Assembly (NCBI RefSeq): GCF_047511655.1
Contig: NC_133403.1
Location: 13,575,014 to 13,639,013, forward strand
Direction: 5' to 3'
Source of the DNA: Castor canadensis
Lineage: Eukaryota > Chordata > Mammalia > Rodentia > Castoridae
Length of the DNA: 64,000 nucleotides
Below the pieces are notes generated by a model. It saw nothing but the letters and a program-made list of their open reading frames with translations, had not been told where the DNA came from and ran no database searches. Numbering within the stretch: the stretch's first letter is position 1; each line of letters begins with the position of its first letter. The position numbers and the translations under genes are program-made. Shown here piece after piece: positions 45,545 to 56,919 of this stretch.

Positions 45545-47722
45545 ATAAAAGGAATACAAATAGGTAAAGAAATTGTCAAAATATCCCTATTTGCAGACAT
45601 GATCCTATACTTTAAAGACCCCAAAAACTCTACCCCAAAACTCCTAGACACCATAAACAACTATGGTAAGGTGGCAGGATACAAAATCAAATTACAAAAA
45701 TCATTAGCTTTTCTATACACCAATAATGAACAAACTGAGAAAGAATATATGGAAACAATTCCATTCACAACAGCCTCAAAAAAAAATTAAAATACCTAGG
45801 AGTAAACGTAACAAAGGATGTGAATGACCGCCACAAGGAGAACTACAAACCCCTGAAGAAAGAGATCAAGGAAGATTACAGAAGGTAGAGAGGTCTGTGC
45901 TCATGGATTGGTAGAATCAACATAGTAAAAATGGCTATTCTACCAAAAGCAATCTACATGTTTAATGCAATTCCCATCAAAATCCCAATGACATTCATCA
46001 CAGAGATTGAAAAATCTACCCTAAAGTTCATTTGGAAACAAAAGAGACCACAAATAGCCAAGACAATACTCAGCAAAAAGAGCAATGCTGGAGGTATCAC
46101 AATACCTGACTTCAAACTATATTACAAAGCAATAGCAATAAAAACAGCATGGTACTGGCACAAAAACAGACATGAAGACCAGTGGAACAGAATAGAGGAC
46201 CCAGACATGAATCCACACAACTATGCCCACCTTATTTTTGACAAAGACACTAAAAATATACAATGGAGAAAAGACAGCCTCTTCAACAAATGTTGCTGGG
46301 AAAAGTAGTTATCCATCTGCAAAAAACTGAAACTAGATCCATGTTTATCACCTCAAAATGGATCAAGTACCTTAATATCACACCTGAAACTCTGAGCAGG
46401 AAACACTCTGGAAGCAATAGGTATAGGCAAGGACTTCCTCAATAGAACACCAGCAGCTCAGCAACTAAGAGAAAGTATGGACAAATGGGACTTCATAAAA
46501 TTAAAAAGCTTCTGCACAACAAAAGAGACCACCCACAGAGTGGGAGAAAATATTTGCCAGCTATTCATCAGACAAAGGACTGATAACCAGAATATATAGG
46601 GAACTTAAAAAACTAAATTCTCCCAAAACTAATGAACCAATAAAGAAATGGGCAAGTGAACTAAACAAAACTTTCTCAAAAGAAGAAATTCAAATGGCCA
46701 GAAAACACATGAAAAACTGCTCACCATCTCTAGCAATAAAGGAAATGCAAATTAAAACCACGCTAAGATTCCACCTCACCCCTGTTAGAATAGCCATCAT
46801 TAAAAACATCACTAGCAACAGGTGTTGGTGAGGATGTGGGGAAAAAGGAACCCTCTTACACTGCTGGTGGGAATGCAAACTAGTGCAACCACTCTGGAAA
46901 AAAAATTGTGGAGGCTACTTAAAAATCTAAACATAGACCTGCCATATGATCCATCAATCCCACTCCTAGAGATATACCCAAAGGAATGTGACACAGGTTC
47001 CTCCAGAGGCACTTGCACACCCAGTTTATTGCAGCACTATTCACAATAGCCAAGTTATGGAAACAGCCAAGATGCCCCACTACTGATGAATGGATTAAGA
47101 AAATGTGGTATCTATACACAATGGAATTTTACTCAGCCACGAAGAAGAATGAAATTTTATCATTCTCAAGTAAATGGATGGAACTGGAGAACATCATTCT
47201 GAGTGAGGTTAGCCAGGCTCAGAAGACCAAAAATCATATGTTCTCCCTCAAATGTGGACTTTAGATCTAGGGCAAAAACAGCAATGTGGCTGGACTTGGG
47301 TCACATGATAAGGTGAGAGTACACACAGAAGGTATGTTGATAGGTAAGAAACCCTAAACATAATAGTATTTGATGTCCCCACTGCAGAGGAACTAATACA
47401 CTTTAAAGCAACAGAGGTCAATATGAGAAGGGGATCAGGAACTAGTGTAAAGGTCAGTTAGAGATAAATCAATTTGGGTTGTTACACAATTGTGCATGGA
47501 AGCAATACTAGGAATCTCTCTGTATAGCTATCCTTATCTCAACTAGCAAAAATGCTTTCTTTTTTTATTATTGCTTATACTTTCTCTTCAACAAAATTAG
47601 AGATAAGAGCAGAACAGATTCTGCTTGGAAGTGAGGGGAGGTGTGGGGAAAACGGGTGAGGGGGTAGGGGGGAGAAATGGCCCAAATGATGTATGTACAT
47701 ATGAATAAATGAATTAAAAATA
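45545..47722 (+). mobile_element. LINE-1 insertion in gag (about 2.2 kb, 5' truncated)
   Basis: It begins in the ORF2 reverse transcriptase just before the catalytic FADDM string (about 45590), continues through late ORF2 ([15 protein letters not shown] near 46262) and ends in a G-rich 3' UTR. ORF2 is broken by stops. No clear target duplication was found, so a small deletion may have accompanied insertion. Confidence 0.88.
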
Positions 47723-47759
47723 TGAGGGATTTAAGAGATGTAATAATAAGGGGAATCCA

Positions 47760-48330
47760 GGAATAAGTGCCAAGGTCACAAAACCTCTCTAAAGCCTTTA
47801 GTGTCCAACAAGGGAGGATGAGGCACTGACTGAGTTCATGAGCCGTTCCAAGGATCAGATGAGAAAGTACACTGGGCTAGACTTAGAAGACCCTTTAGGA
47901 CAGGGAATGTTGAAATTTCACTTTGTTACAAACAGCTGGCCAGATATAGCAAAGAAATTACAAAAAGTAGAAATTTTGAAAAATAGATCCATAGAGGAGT
48001 TATTAGGAGAAGCACAAAAGGTATATGTAAGGAGAGAGGATGAAAAACAAAAAGCAAAGATTATGTTAGCCAATATTGAGCAGATTAATGGGGGAAGGCT
48101 GGACCAGCACCCTTTTGGACAGCTGGTTAATAGTAAAAGGCCAAACCAGCACCCTATTGGACCTTGACTGGTCCGGCCCCCTGCATTGGGGTATATGAGA
48201 CTGGAAAATCAAAGGATGAAACAAGAAAAGGAGAAAATAATTGTTTTAAACGTGGAGAGCCTGGATACTTTAAGAGAGACTGCCAGAATGGGAGAGCCTA
48301 AAGAAACCGCTCCCTTAATGACTTTTGACA
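47760..48330 (+). pseudogene. gag, C-terminal capsid and nucleocapsid part
   Basis: The frame 47838-48167 reads capsid C-terminus (MRKYTGLDLEDP, FVTNSWPDIAKKLQ). Near 48238 in another frame lies a zinc-knuckle-like NCFKRGEPGYFKRDC. Against the CX2CX4HX4C pattern, the second Cys is Arg and the His is Tyr, so zinc binding should be lost. Confidence 0.75.
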
Positions 48331-48382
48331 AGAATAGGAGAGCCAGGGGCTCTTTTACCTTGAAGGGTCCCACTCAGAGCAC

Positions 48383-48700
48383 TTGCTAAATTTAGAAGTG
48401 GGACCACAATGTGAAGTTGTCACTTTACTGATTGACTCAGGCACCTCTAGCTCCTCCCTCTGTCTTCTGCCCAGGGGCTTAATCCATATCTGGAAGAGAA
48501 TGCTAGTTTCCACAGTAAAAAGAGAAAGCTTTCTGGCTCAAATGTTACAGGAAACAGACATTTATTTCCAAATCAGACTGCTAAGATACAATTTCTCCTA
48601 GTCCCTGAGGCAGGTACCAATGTGTTTGGGAGAGATCTAATGACTTGATTAGGAATCAGCTTACACATAAAAAGGGATAAACACAAGCATCCCTAAATTT
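48383..48700 (+). pseudogene. ERV protease-like remnant
   Basis: The frame 48383-48601 holds LLIDSGTSSSSL, an aspartic-protease active-site-like DSG. It then drifts into another frame (VPEAGTNVFGRDL near 48602). Normally it cleaves Gag-Pol; here it is broken. Confidence 0.6.
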
Positions 48701-50210
48701 ACTTACCCCATGGGCCAAGAGACAAATTAAGCCAGGCTAGAGACTGGAACGGGGCAGCCTCCAGGTTACACCTATCAAAGTTCAATTAAAGAAGACCGGG
48801 AGGTTATTAGGATGAAACAATACCCCATTCCTGTGGAGGGGAGGATAGGTTTAAAACCAGTTATAGAGGGACTGATACAAGATGGGCACCTTGAACCTTG
48901 TACATCTCCCTTCAATACCCCAATCCTTCCATCAAAAAGTCAGATGGGTCCTACTGATTAGTTCAAGATCTTAGAGCCATCAATCAAATAGTCCAAACCA
49001 TAGTCCGGAACCCCTACACTTTCCTCAGCAAAATTCCATATGACCACAAGTGGCTTAGAGTGATGGACTTAAAAAACAAATTTTGGGCCTATTAGATACA
49101 AGCAATCAGGACATATTTGCCTTTGAATTGGAAAACCTCCCACTCAGGATGCAAGCAACAGTACAGATGGACTGTCCTTCCCTAGGGATTTACTGACTCC
49201 CCTCACCTTTTTGGTCAGATTTTAGAACAAGTCTTAGAAAAGTTCAAGTTAGACCTTCCAATATGTGGATGATTTACTTTTGTCAGGGGATAATCAGGGG
49301 GAGGTGATTAACACAACCATTAGCTTTATAAATTTCCTGGGAAAATGCGAGTAAACTCCCTGTATAGCTATCCTTATCTCAACTAGCAAAACCCTTGGTC
49401 CTTCCTATTATTGCTTATACTCTCTCTACAACAAAATTAGAGATAAGGGCAAAATAGTTTCTGCCGGGTAGCGAGGGGGGTGGGGGAGAGAGGGAAGGGG
49501 TGGGGGAGAAGGGAGGGGGTGTGGGAAAAGGGGGAGAAATGACCCAAACATTGTATGCACATATGAATAAAAGAAAAAAAAATGAATAAAAGAAAAAAAT
49601 TACAGTTTAAAAAAAAGAACAATGGAGATGACAAAAAAATAAATAAAATGAAGCATTATTTTATTAAATAAATAAATAAATAAATTTCCTGGGAAGCCAG
49701 GGACTTTGTATTTCAAAGAATAGGTTACAGTTTGCTAAGACAGAAGTAAAATATCTGATCAGTAAGGGCCAATGAAGGATTGGTCCAGAAAGAATAGAAG
49801 GAATCACTGGTCTCCCTCTCCCAGGAACAAAACAAGAATTGAGAAAGTTCCTTGGCTTAGTGGGATACTGCTGGCTGTGGATAGACTCATATGCCCTTAA
49901 AGCTAAATCTTTATATCTCAAATTGACCCAAGAAGGACCAGACCCCCTTGTTTGGACCCCAGAGGAGATAAAACAAGTAGATGAGCTAAAACAAGCCCTT
50001 ATCACAGCCCCCAATGGTAGCCTTGCCCTCTCTTGAACAGCCTTTTCACCTCTTTGTAAATGTAAACAAGGGAGTTGCCCTTGGGGTGCAAACCCAAAAA
50101 CATGGGGGCCAACGTCAACCTATGGCCTTCTTATCTAAATTCCTAGATCCTGTCACCGAGGTTGGCCTGCCTGCATTCAGGCAATGTGGCTATAGCCCTT
50201 CTAACAGAAG
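48700..50210 (+). pseudogene. ERV reverse transcriptase remnant, split by LINE-1
   Basis: Recognisable pieces are QDLRAINQIVQT (about 48964), RVMDLKN (about 49060), the catalytic YVDD at 49262-49273, and after the LINE-1 the thumb/connection pieces ELRKFLGLVGYCWL (from about 49836) and TPEEIKQVDELKQAL. Multiple stops are present. Confidence 0.8.
49344..49680 (+). mobile_element. LINE-1 3' end in pol, 15-bp target duplication, possible 3' transduction
   Basis: taaatttcctgggaa occurs at 49329-49343 and 49681-49695, and joining them restores the RT frame. The insert has LINE-1 3' UTR to about 49572, then about 100 bp of A-rich other DNA ending in (AAAT)n. Confidence 0.85.
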
Positions 50211-50285
50211 AAAGTAGAAAATCACCTTTGGGGGAGTCTAGTTATTAGCACTCCCCATCAAGTTAGAACGATCCGAACCCAAAAT

Positions 50286-50890
50286 GTGGGTAGATGGCTG
50301 ACAGAGTCCAGGATCTTAAAGTATGAGGCTCTCTTGCCAGAAAAGGATGACGTGACTCTAACTACTGATGAGGCCCTAAATCCAGCCACTTTCTTTGTGG
50401 GAAAGCAGGAGGGAGGAGCTCCTGAACATAAATGTTTAGATATTATTGAATATCAAATGAAAGTGAGGCCAAACCTCAGGGAAACTCCTTTCCAGACCGG
50501 GCTCCATTTCTTTGAGGATGGATCCTCTCAGGTAATTGAGGGAAAAAGGCACGATGGATATTCTAACGTAGATGGGGAGGCCACAACTACAATAGAATCA
50601 GTCTGTCTTCCTAACAATTGGTCGGCACAGACTTGTGAATTGTTTGCCCTAAATCAGGTCCTAAAACACTTAAAGGACAAAGAAGGGACCATATACACTG
50701 ATTCAAAATATGCATTTGGTGTGGTCCACACCTTTGCAAAAATCTGGATGAAACGGGGCTTAATCAATAGCAAGGCTCAAGACTTGGTACATGGAGAATT
50801 AATTCAACAAATAGTAGAGAGCCTATAACTACCTGAAGAAATAGCCATAGTCCATGTGCCAGGTCACCAAAAGGGGGTAAAGTTTGAAAC
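50286..50890 (+). pseudogene. ERV RNase H domain remnant
   Basis: A 180-codon frame (50286-50828) contains HFFEDGSSQV, an acidic mid-region and IYTDSKYAFGVVHT, the DGS and TDS motifs of retroviral RNase H. A stop at 50826 precedes VPGHQKG near 50860. It is the longest surviving ERV frame but has no intact start or context. Confidence 0.8.
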
Positions 50891-51079
50891 TTGAGGAAAT
50901 TATTTCACAGATGAGACAGAGAAACAGGCTGCTCTCACCTCTGAGGTCCTGGTCTTCTGTCCTATTCTGCACCTGCCTGCTCCTCCCATTACCTCTATCT
51001 TTACCCCTCCCGAGGAAGAACTAAAAAAACTTGGGGCAATCGGACCGAACAGGGAAAATGGGTTCTCCCTGACAGGAGG

Positions 51080-51870
51080 GAAATGATCTCAAAGCTCCTA
51101 ATGAGAGAACTCCTTACCTATCTCCATTGGGGACCTCAGGCCATGTGTGATGCAGTTTTGCCAGCTTATGGGTGTATAGGGGCCCATGCACTAGTATCAG
51201 AAGGGTGTCTTACTTCTTGAAAAGTGAACAAAAAAGCACTGATACAGAAACCAGCTGGAGGTAGAAATCCCAGGTTGTGACCTTCCAAATCATTCAGGTA
51301 GATTACACTGAGATGCCCAAAATAGGTCATCTTAAATACCTCCCGTTTATTGTAGACCATATCACTCACTGGGTCAAGGCCATCCCTCTCCCGGGGGCCA
51401 CTGCTACAAATGTAATTAGGGCATTACTAGAACACATCATCCCATGTTTTGGAGTTGTAAAGAATATAGACTCAGACAATGGGAGTCACTTCACCACCAA
51501 CGTCCTTAAGGAACTTATGAAGGATCTAGAGATCAAACAGGAATATCATACTCCCTGGCATCCACCTTCCTCAGGGAGAGTTGAAAAAGTGAGTCAGACT
51601 CTTAAAAACCAACTAATTAGTCTTAGAAACCAGGTTACCTTGGACTACATGTCTCAGAATAAGGACAGCCCCTCAGAAGGACATTGGCCTTTCCCCCTGT
51701 GAAATGCTTTATGGACTTCCTTACCTCAGCTCCGTTACTGATGTGCCTTCCTTTGGAACCAAAGACTATTTTCTCAAAAATTACATACTTGGATTGTCCT
51801 CTGCTTTACTTTGTCTTAGGAAAAAAGAGGTTGTTAGCACAGGCTCCTCCACTTGACTTTCCCGTTCACC
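51080..51870 (+). pseudogene. ERV integrase remnant
   Basis: The frame 51277-51702 holds the catalytic core: Asp in IQVDYTEM, Asp in DSDNGSHFT and Glu in SSGRVEKVSQTLK, fitting the DD(35)E pattern. The N-terminal zinc domain part and the C-terminus lie in other frames with stops. Confidence 0.78.
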
Positions 51871-52099
51871 CACACTAGCCTGGTGATTATGTGCTGATCA
51901 AGACCTGAAAATAAAATAAGCTTGAGCCAGCTTGGGCAGGACACTTCCTGGTCCTGTTGACCATAGAAACAGCCGTCCTGACCGTGGAAAGGGGGTGGAC
52001 TTATCACACACGGTAAAGAAGGCACTTCCACCTGACCAGAAGGAACAATGGACCGTGCTCTCACATCCAGGTGACACCAGAGTAACCTTAAAAAGACTA

Positions 52100-54005
52100 A
52101 AGTAAAAATTATTCTTTCTCTTTCATTTGGGAAATGGTATATTTATTATTAATGTAACTCAGAGTACTTTTCCCTTAACTGTTGAATTCGATGCATGTCA
52201 GGTCCTTCCTTGTGGAGACTTTACACCCAACTCCAGCTCCAAGGATACTCCTTTGATATGTGTCCCATCCGGGGACCCACAGGGAAGTTTGGAATCTGTC
52301 CAGAGTGGACAGATGTGGGGTGAAACACTGGGTATAAAGGATACACTTCTTCCTTTTATGACTATCCTAAGGGTTGGACCAGACCCCGAGACACTGGTAA
52401 GACTCCAATTTCAACCATCCAGAACAACTGACAGTCTTTTAAAAACTATAGTTGAAATTACAGCTGTTTCAGACACACCCCTCTCCTTCTTGCAAAGATA
52501 AACAGTGTGACCCACTTAGATTGGTCATAGAAAGCCCTTGGAGTATGACACGAGAACCATCTATATTTTGTAGATATGGGTTGGGGCAGACCCTTTAGGT
52601 GCCTTTGAGCTCCATCTAGCTCCCATCCCCTCCCAGGTGACACCCAGTTCTACCTCCACTCCAACATTACCTCTACGTTCATACAACAATCGAACTCAGG
52701 TAACCGTACTTTACCTGAGTAAACTAAGACAAACTGTAGTTATTGAAATCGGGTACAGGGATACAAATGCTTGGATAGAATGAATAAAATATTCTGTCTG
52801 CACATAAAATAAGAGCGATTGCTATGTTTGTACTACTGAGAGACCAGAGTCTCAGGTGGTCCTGTTTCCATTAGGACGGTCCTTGGACCCAGATGGAATG
52901 CATTGCATGTTGGCTCAGTTTCACGATGCCACAGCTTGGGGCAAGGAATCCTGCCAGACGCTATCACTACTGTTCCCAGAGGTCAGAGGTCCTGCAGGTC
53001 AGCCCCGAGGATTATTAGGCCACCGGCCCTAGACATCAATTATACCTCATGTCTCACCAGACAGGGGGGACGATTGACAAATGTGGGAAACCTGATGGGA
53101 TGCAGTGAAAGTTGGTCCTTCAACAGCTTCACAAGCCAGTCCACACTCTCGGTAGGCAGAGCAGATATCTGGTGGTACTGCGGAGGACCTTTACTTGAGA
53201 CTCTCCCAGGTAACTGGGCAGGCACCTGTGCTTTGGTGCAGTTGGGCAACCCCTTTCACCCTAGCATTTAGATCCCCACCTGTGCCACAACACCTAGGAA
53301 AAGGAGGGACATAGACAGAGACACTGCAGCCAACCGCAGAGGCTCCCTTTCCCCATGCTTACATTGATGCCATTAGGGTTCCTAGAGGGATGCCAGAAAT
53401 CGAATTACAGCAGGATTTGAATCAGTACTCTTTTGGTGGTCCACCATAAATAAAAATGTGGATTGGATTAATTATATTTATTATAGCCAACAAAGGTTTG
53501 TTAACTATACCAGGGATGCCATCAAAGGAATAGCAGAGCAACTGGGACCAACTGGCCAGATGGCTTGGATGGAATGAATAGCATTAGACATGATGTTGGC
53601 CAAAAAGGGAGGAGTCTCCATAATGACTGGAGTTTCGTGTTGCACATATAGACCAAATAACACAGCCCCTGATGGAACTATTAGTAAGGCCCTGCAGGGA
53701 TTAACTACCCTATCTAATGAGCTAGCTGAAAATTCAGGTATAAATGACCCCTTCACTGACTTAATGGAAAACTGGTTTGGGTGATGGAAGGGCTGGATGA
53801 CCTCAATCTTAACCTCCTTGGTCATAGCAGCTGGAGTTTTAATTTTAGTAGGATGTTACATAATTCCTTGTGTCTGAGGACTAATACAGCGGTTAATTGA
53901 GACAGCCCTACCCAAACAATCACCCCTGCTCTACCCAAATAATTTGTTCCTATTAAAAACACAGAAACATGAGAGCCAACGGCTCCTAATGAGTTTGAAG
54001 AAAAG
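52100..54005 (+). pseudogene. ERV env remnant (SU and TM)
   Basis: An SU-like start (INVTQSTFPLTVEFDACQV) opens at 52127. The middle is broken by many stops. TM is recognisable from about 53505: KKGGVSIMTGVSCC at the CX6CC position with the first Cys replaced by Ser, then NELAENSGINDPF, WFG, and a hydrophobic span SILTSLVIAAGVLILVG near 53800-53860. Stops before and after (for example 53580 and 53782) rule out an intact envelope. Confidence 0.75.
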
Positions 54006-54031
54006 AATTTAAATTAAAAGAGGGGGGAAAC

Positions 54032-54458
54032 TGTAAGAAAAATGATCTTTTCTATCAAAGTATAGGTCACCCTCTTAGATTACTTAAAATTCCTCAGATC
54101 GCCATCTTAGATGATTTGAATTGTTTAAAGCGTTTCTTTTTCTTCTTCCAGATTCTTGTACAGCCCCATTGCCCTCGAAAATTACCACTAAATTGTGTGT
54201 CCTAACCCATCCCCTAAACCTTTTAGCCAATCAGAAAGATTGTGAACCTCTGACCTGGACAAATCCCAGGTGAGGGGCAGGTACAACTGAGTCAGGGATA
54301 TGAGGAGAAGCAACTGTCAGCCATTTTGTGCTCACATGTCCACTTCGCTGGAGTGAATGCATACTTGCACCCTTTTGATCAAAAGAAATTGCCTTGTCAA
54401 GACTTTCTCTGTCTTTCATGTGTCTGTTTTTAGCATCCGAGGGTCTTTAATTCCAACA
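54032..54458 (+). repeat. LTR-like block between env and the true 3' LTR
   Basis: Begins TGTAAGAAAA and ends TTCCAACA (427 bp), preceded by a polypurine tract aaaagaggggggaaac (54016-54031) and followed by the second tract of the real 3' LTR. It contains gccaatcag (CCAAT) and an R/U5-like end. No partner copy was found before gag, and no 4-6 bp duplication flanks it. Confidence 0.55.
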
Positions 54459-54467
54459 GGGGGAAAA

Positions 54468-54861
54468 TGGGGCAGGTTAGACTTAGGGAAAGTACAGGCC
54501 TCATAAAAAAAATATGACTTAATATTGTATGTGTTTGTAGGTTGCCTAGGCCTGGCCCAGGGACCCCCCATCACCTGGCCTGGGCACCACGCATGCCCCT
54601 TCCCACTCATTGATTGTTGAATGGAAACCACCTGGTTCCTCCCTTCCCATAGGTTAGTTTAGGTTTTGAAAAGCACCTGGAAAAAAGAAGTACACTTTCT
54701 CTGCCTGCAGAGTCCACCTGCACCTACCATGACTCCCTTTGGTATTTCCTTCCCTAACTTTTAATAAATTCCATTTACATGTGTCCTGCCATGGATTCTT
54801 CCTGGTGGGACACAAAGAATTTGGAAGTTTTCTGATCACAGATGCACCAGCGCCATTAACA
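54468..54861 (+). repeat. 3' LTR of the provirus
   Basis: TGGGGCAGG to CCATTAACA, 394 bp, with AATAAA at 54763-54768. A polypurine tract ggggga-aaa (54459-54467) directly precedes it. It carries about 27 bp near 54550 missing from the 5' LTR. Confidence 0.85.
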
Positions 54862-54879
54862 ATTTGAGTAGGCATGAAT

Positions 54880-55105
54880 GACACCTCCCTGTTTTAACAC
54901 AAATCTTAGCCACCCACATCAGTTATCTTTACCCTTAGTTCTCCAAAAGCAAAAGACTAAGAAACTGGGGCCACCATCTTGAGTCTCTACTCCCATTTCC
55001 TGTATGGGGAGCAGGAAATGTTTCTCCCTTTTTTCCCATTTCTCTACACTTTTATTCAGTTATACTAAATTCCTTTCCTAATAAACGTTATTGCTGTTTT
55101 TCTTA
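54880..55105 (+). mobile_element. LTR fragment (family shared with 33330-33470)
   Basis: Carries 'ggccaccatcttgagtctct', 'tttctcccttttttccc', 'acttttattcagttatact' and 'cctaataaacg', matching the reverse complement of 33330-33470. Confidence 0.6.
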
Positions 55106-55189
55106 CAAAAATTTTTTTAAGTAGCCATGGTTAAAGATTGAAAGGAATTGAAAAGGACATGCCACATTTTAAGAATTAAAAGAATTAAG

Positions 55190-55600
55190 AACTATGACTG
55201 GGCAACCATCCCTGTCTGACATGGGAGCTTTGTCCTTTTTTTGAGGGGGGCGGTGTAATGGGGTTTGAACACAGGGCCTACACCTGAGTCACTCCACCAG
55301 CCCTTTTTTGTGGTAGGTGTTTTTGAGATAGAGTCTCCAGAACTATTTTGCCCAGGCTGGCTTTGAACTGCAATCCTCCTGATCTCTGCCTCCAGAGTAG
55401 CTAGGATTATAGGTATGAGCCACCAACGCCTGGCTTATCTTTTCTCTTAATAAATTTCTTGCCTATATGTGTACCCTCTGTTGTCTGAGGCCTGCGTTCT
55501 TCACTTTATAAGACAAAGAATTCAGGGTGAATTGAGAACCCTATGCCACTGAGCTAAAACAGCTGTGACCTAGCCAACTCAACAGACCCCAGTCTCACAA
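55190..55600 (+). mobile_element. LTR fragment of another ERV, split by a SINE
   Basis: 'ccatccctgtctgacatggg' and, after the SINE, 'cttttctcttaataaatttcttgcc' with a U5-like end match the 56115-56190 copy. The SINE sits at 55236-55434. Confidence 0.6.
55236..55434 (-). repeat. Composite SINE
   Basis: Reverse tRNA-like half (with a deletion) and a 7SL-like monomer ending gtatgagccaccaacgcctgg. Confidence 0.75.
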
Positions 55601-56190
55601 GAAGATTCTGGTTTCATCTTTTGAGATCCCAATGAGATTCTTCAGAAGGGCTTTAAAACTACAAATGATACAACGCAAGGGCTCGTTCCACTAAACTCTG
55701 ACTGTTACTGTCTTAAACAGTAAAAGAATAACCTGTTGTCTCCTGGTCCTGGTCCTGGCAGCCCGTCAAATACATTTCTTACCAAACTAAATTCCCCTTG
55801 TCACTTCATAAATTTAAGATACTAAAACAGGAGCCTCAAATAAAAACTTCCATCTACTGGTGACCCTAAGATAGGCCTCCATGAGAAGGTCCTGACTGCT
55901 GTCCCCTACTGACACCACTTTCTAGCTCAAAGCAGCCAAGAGTGGTCATTGCCCCATTTCTCTAATGGCAGGGTTACTTCTTCAGAGGGGGGGCACAACC
56001 AATCAGAACATTGTAGGCTTAGCCAATGGAATGCCGCCTTCTGCAACCTAATTAGCATAGAGATTGAGCAACACTGAAGTAAACTGATAAAAACCCTAGA
56101 CCAGGCCACTTCACTGGCAACCCAGGACCCCTCCCTGTCTCACGTGGGAACATTGTCCTTTCTCTTAATAAACTTCTTGCCTATACACTC
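55601..56190 (+). mobile_element. ERV 3' internal piece and LTR
   Basis: 55655-55720 resembles an env end also seen at 39650. From about 55960 comes U3-like DNA with two CCAAT boxes (aaccaatcag, agccaatgg) and then 'ctcttaataaacttcttgcc', homologous to 55436-55470, ending in an A-run. Limits are approximate. Confidence 0.55.
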
Positions 56191-56325
56191 AAAAAAAAAA
56201 AAAAGAATTATGACTGATAATACTATGCTAGAACATATTGCATTTCTAGAAATAGTATTTTTAACATGTTAACATATAACAAATATAACTTTAAAAAGGT
56301 TAAACAGTTCTTTTCTGCGTGTTTT

Positions 56326-56447
56326 TGTTTTGAGATAGAGTCACTATGAACTCCAGGGTAGCACACATTAGCCTGAAACTCAAGTTCATCCTGTCTCAGC
56401 CTCTCAAGTGTAGGGATTGCAGGTATGGAACACCACTCCCAGCTTAA
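56326..56447 (-). repeat. B1-like SINE
   Basis: Reverse of a 7SL-like unit: ttttgagatagagtcactat ... ggaacaccactcccagctt. Confidence 0.6.
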
Positions 56448-56549
56448 CCACGATTTCCTGTTTGGCAGTGTTTACTGTATGAATTGAACATATCAAATAA
56501 GCCATGTAGTTCTTCTTCTCCCCTCTTTCTTTTTTTTTTTTCCCCTCTT

Positions 56550-56665
56550 TCTTTTTTTGAGACAGGGTCTTACTATGTGGTCCAGGCTGGTTTCCAATTT
56601 CTTGGTTGAAGTTATCCTCCTGCCTCTGCTTCCCAAATATCTGGGACTACATGCTTGCCACCAGA
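56550..56665 (-). repeat. B1-like SINE
   Basis: tttgagacagggtcttactatg, gtccaggctgg, tcctcctgcctctgcttcc. Confidence 0.7.
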
Positions 56666-56919
56666 GTATGGTCTTTCTTTTTTAAGTACTGAGAATAAAT
56701 TATTTTCAGATATTCCAGGAGCCCATTTGGAAAATCCCAAAGCTAATTCAGGGTCAAAAAGACTTAATTTAGCATTTGATTTTGGAAAGTGGTCAAAGGT
56801 GTCAAAATGTTTAAATAACTTCATTAGATAGGATCACAGGTCTTGTGAAACAGTAATTATTCATTTAACCAAAGTGATAATTAAAAGACTTCAAAGGCAA
56901 ATATAGAAAGTCACTTATG

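Larger units (their letters stand above)
40277..54861 (+). mobile_element. Class I (gammaretrovirus-like) endogenous provirus, defective
   Basis: Two homologous LTRs lie in direct orientation, with gag, protease, RT, RNase H, integrase and env remnants in canonical order between them. ATTT flanks both ends (40273-40276 and 54862-54865), a 4-bp target duplication. By eye the LTRs differ at roughly 15% of aligned positions plus a block indel, so the insertion is old. Stops and frameshifts run through every gene, and LINE-1 copies sit in gag and pol. The leader before gag is unusually long (about 3.9 kb, with a nested solo LTR). Confidence 0.88.

Noticed and set aside
45545-47722. LINE-1 in gag as an active element
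   Set aside because: It lacks ORF1 and most of ORF2 and carries internal stops.
54016-54467. Reading the extra LTR-like block as a solo LTR with its own target duplication
   Set aside because: Immediate flanks (gaaac and ggggg) do not match; only the wider polypurine tracts look alike, so a simple insertion is not supported.
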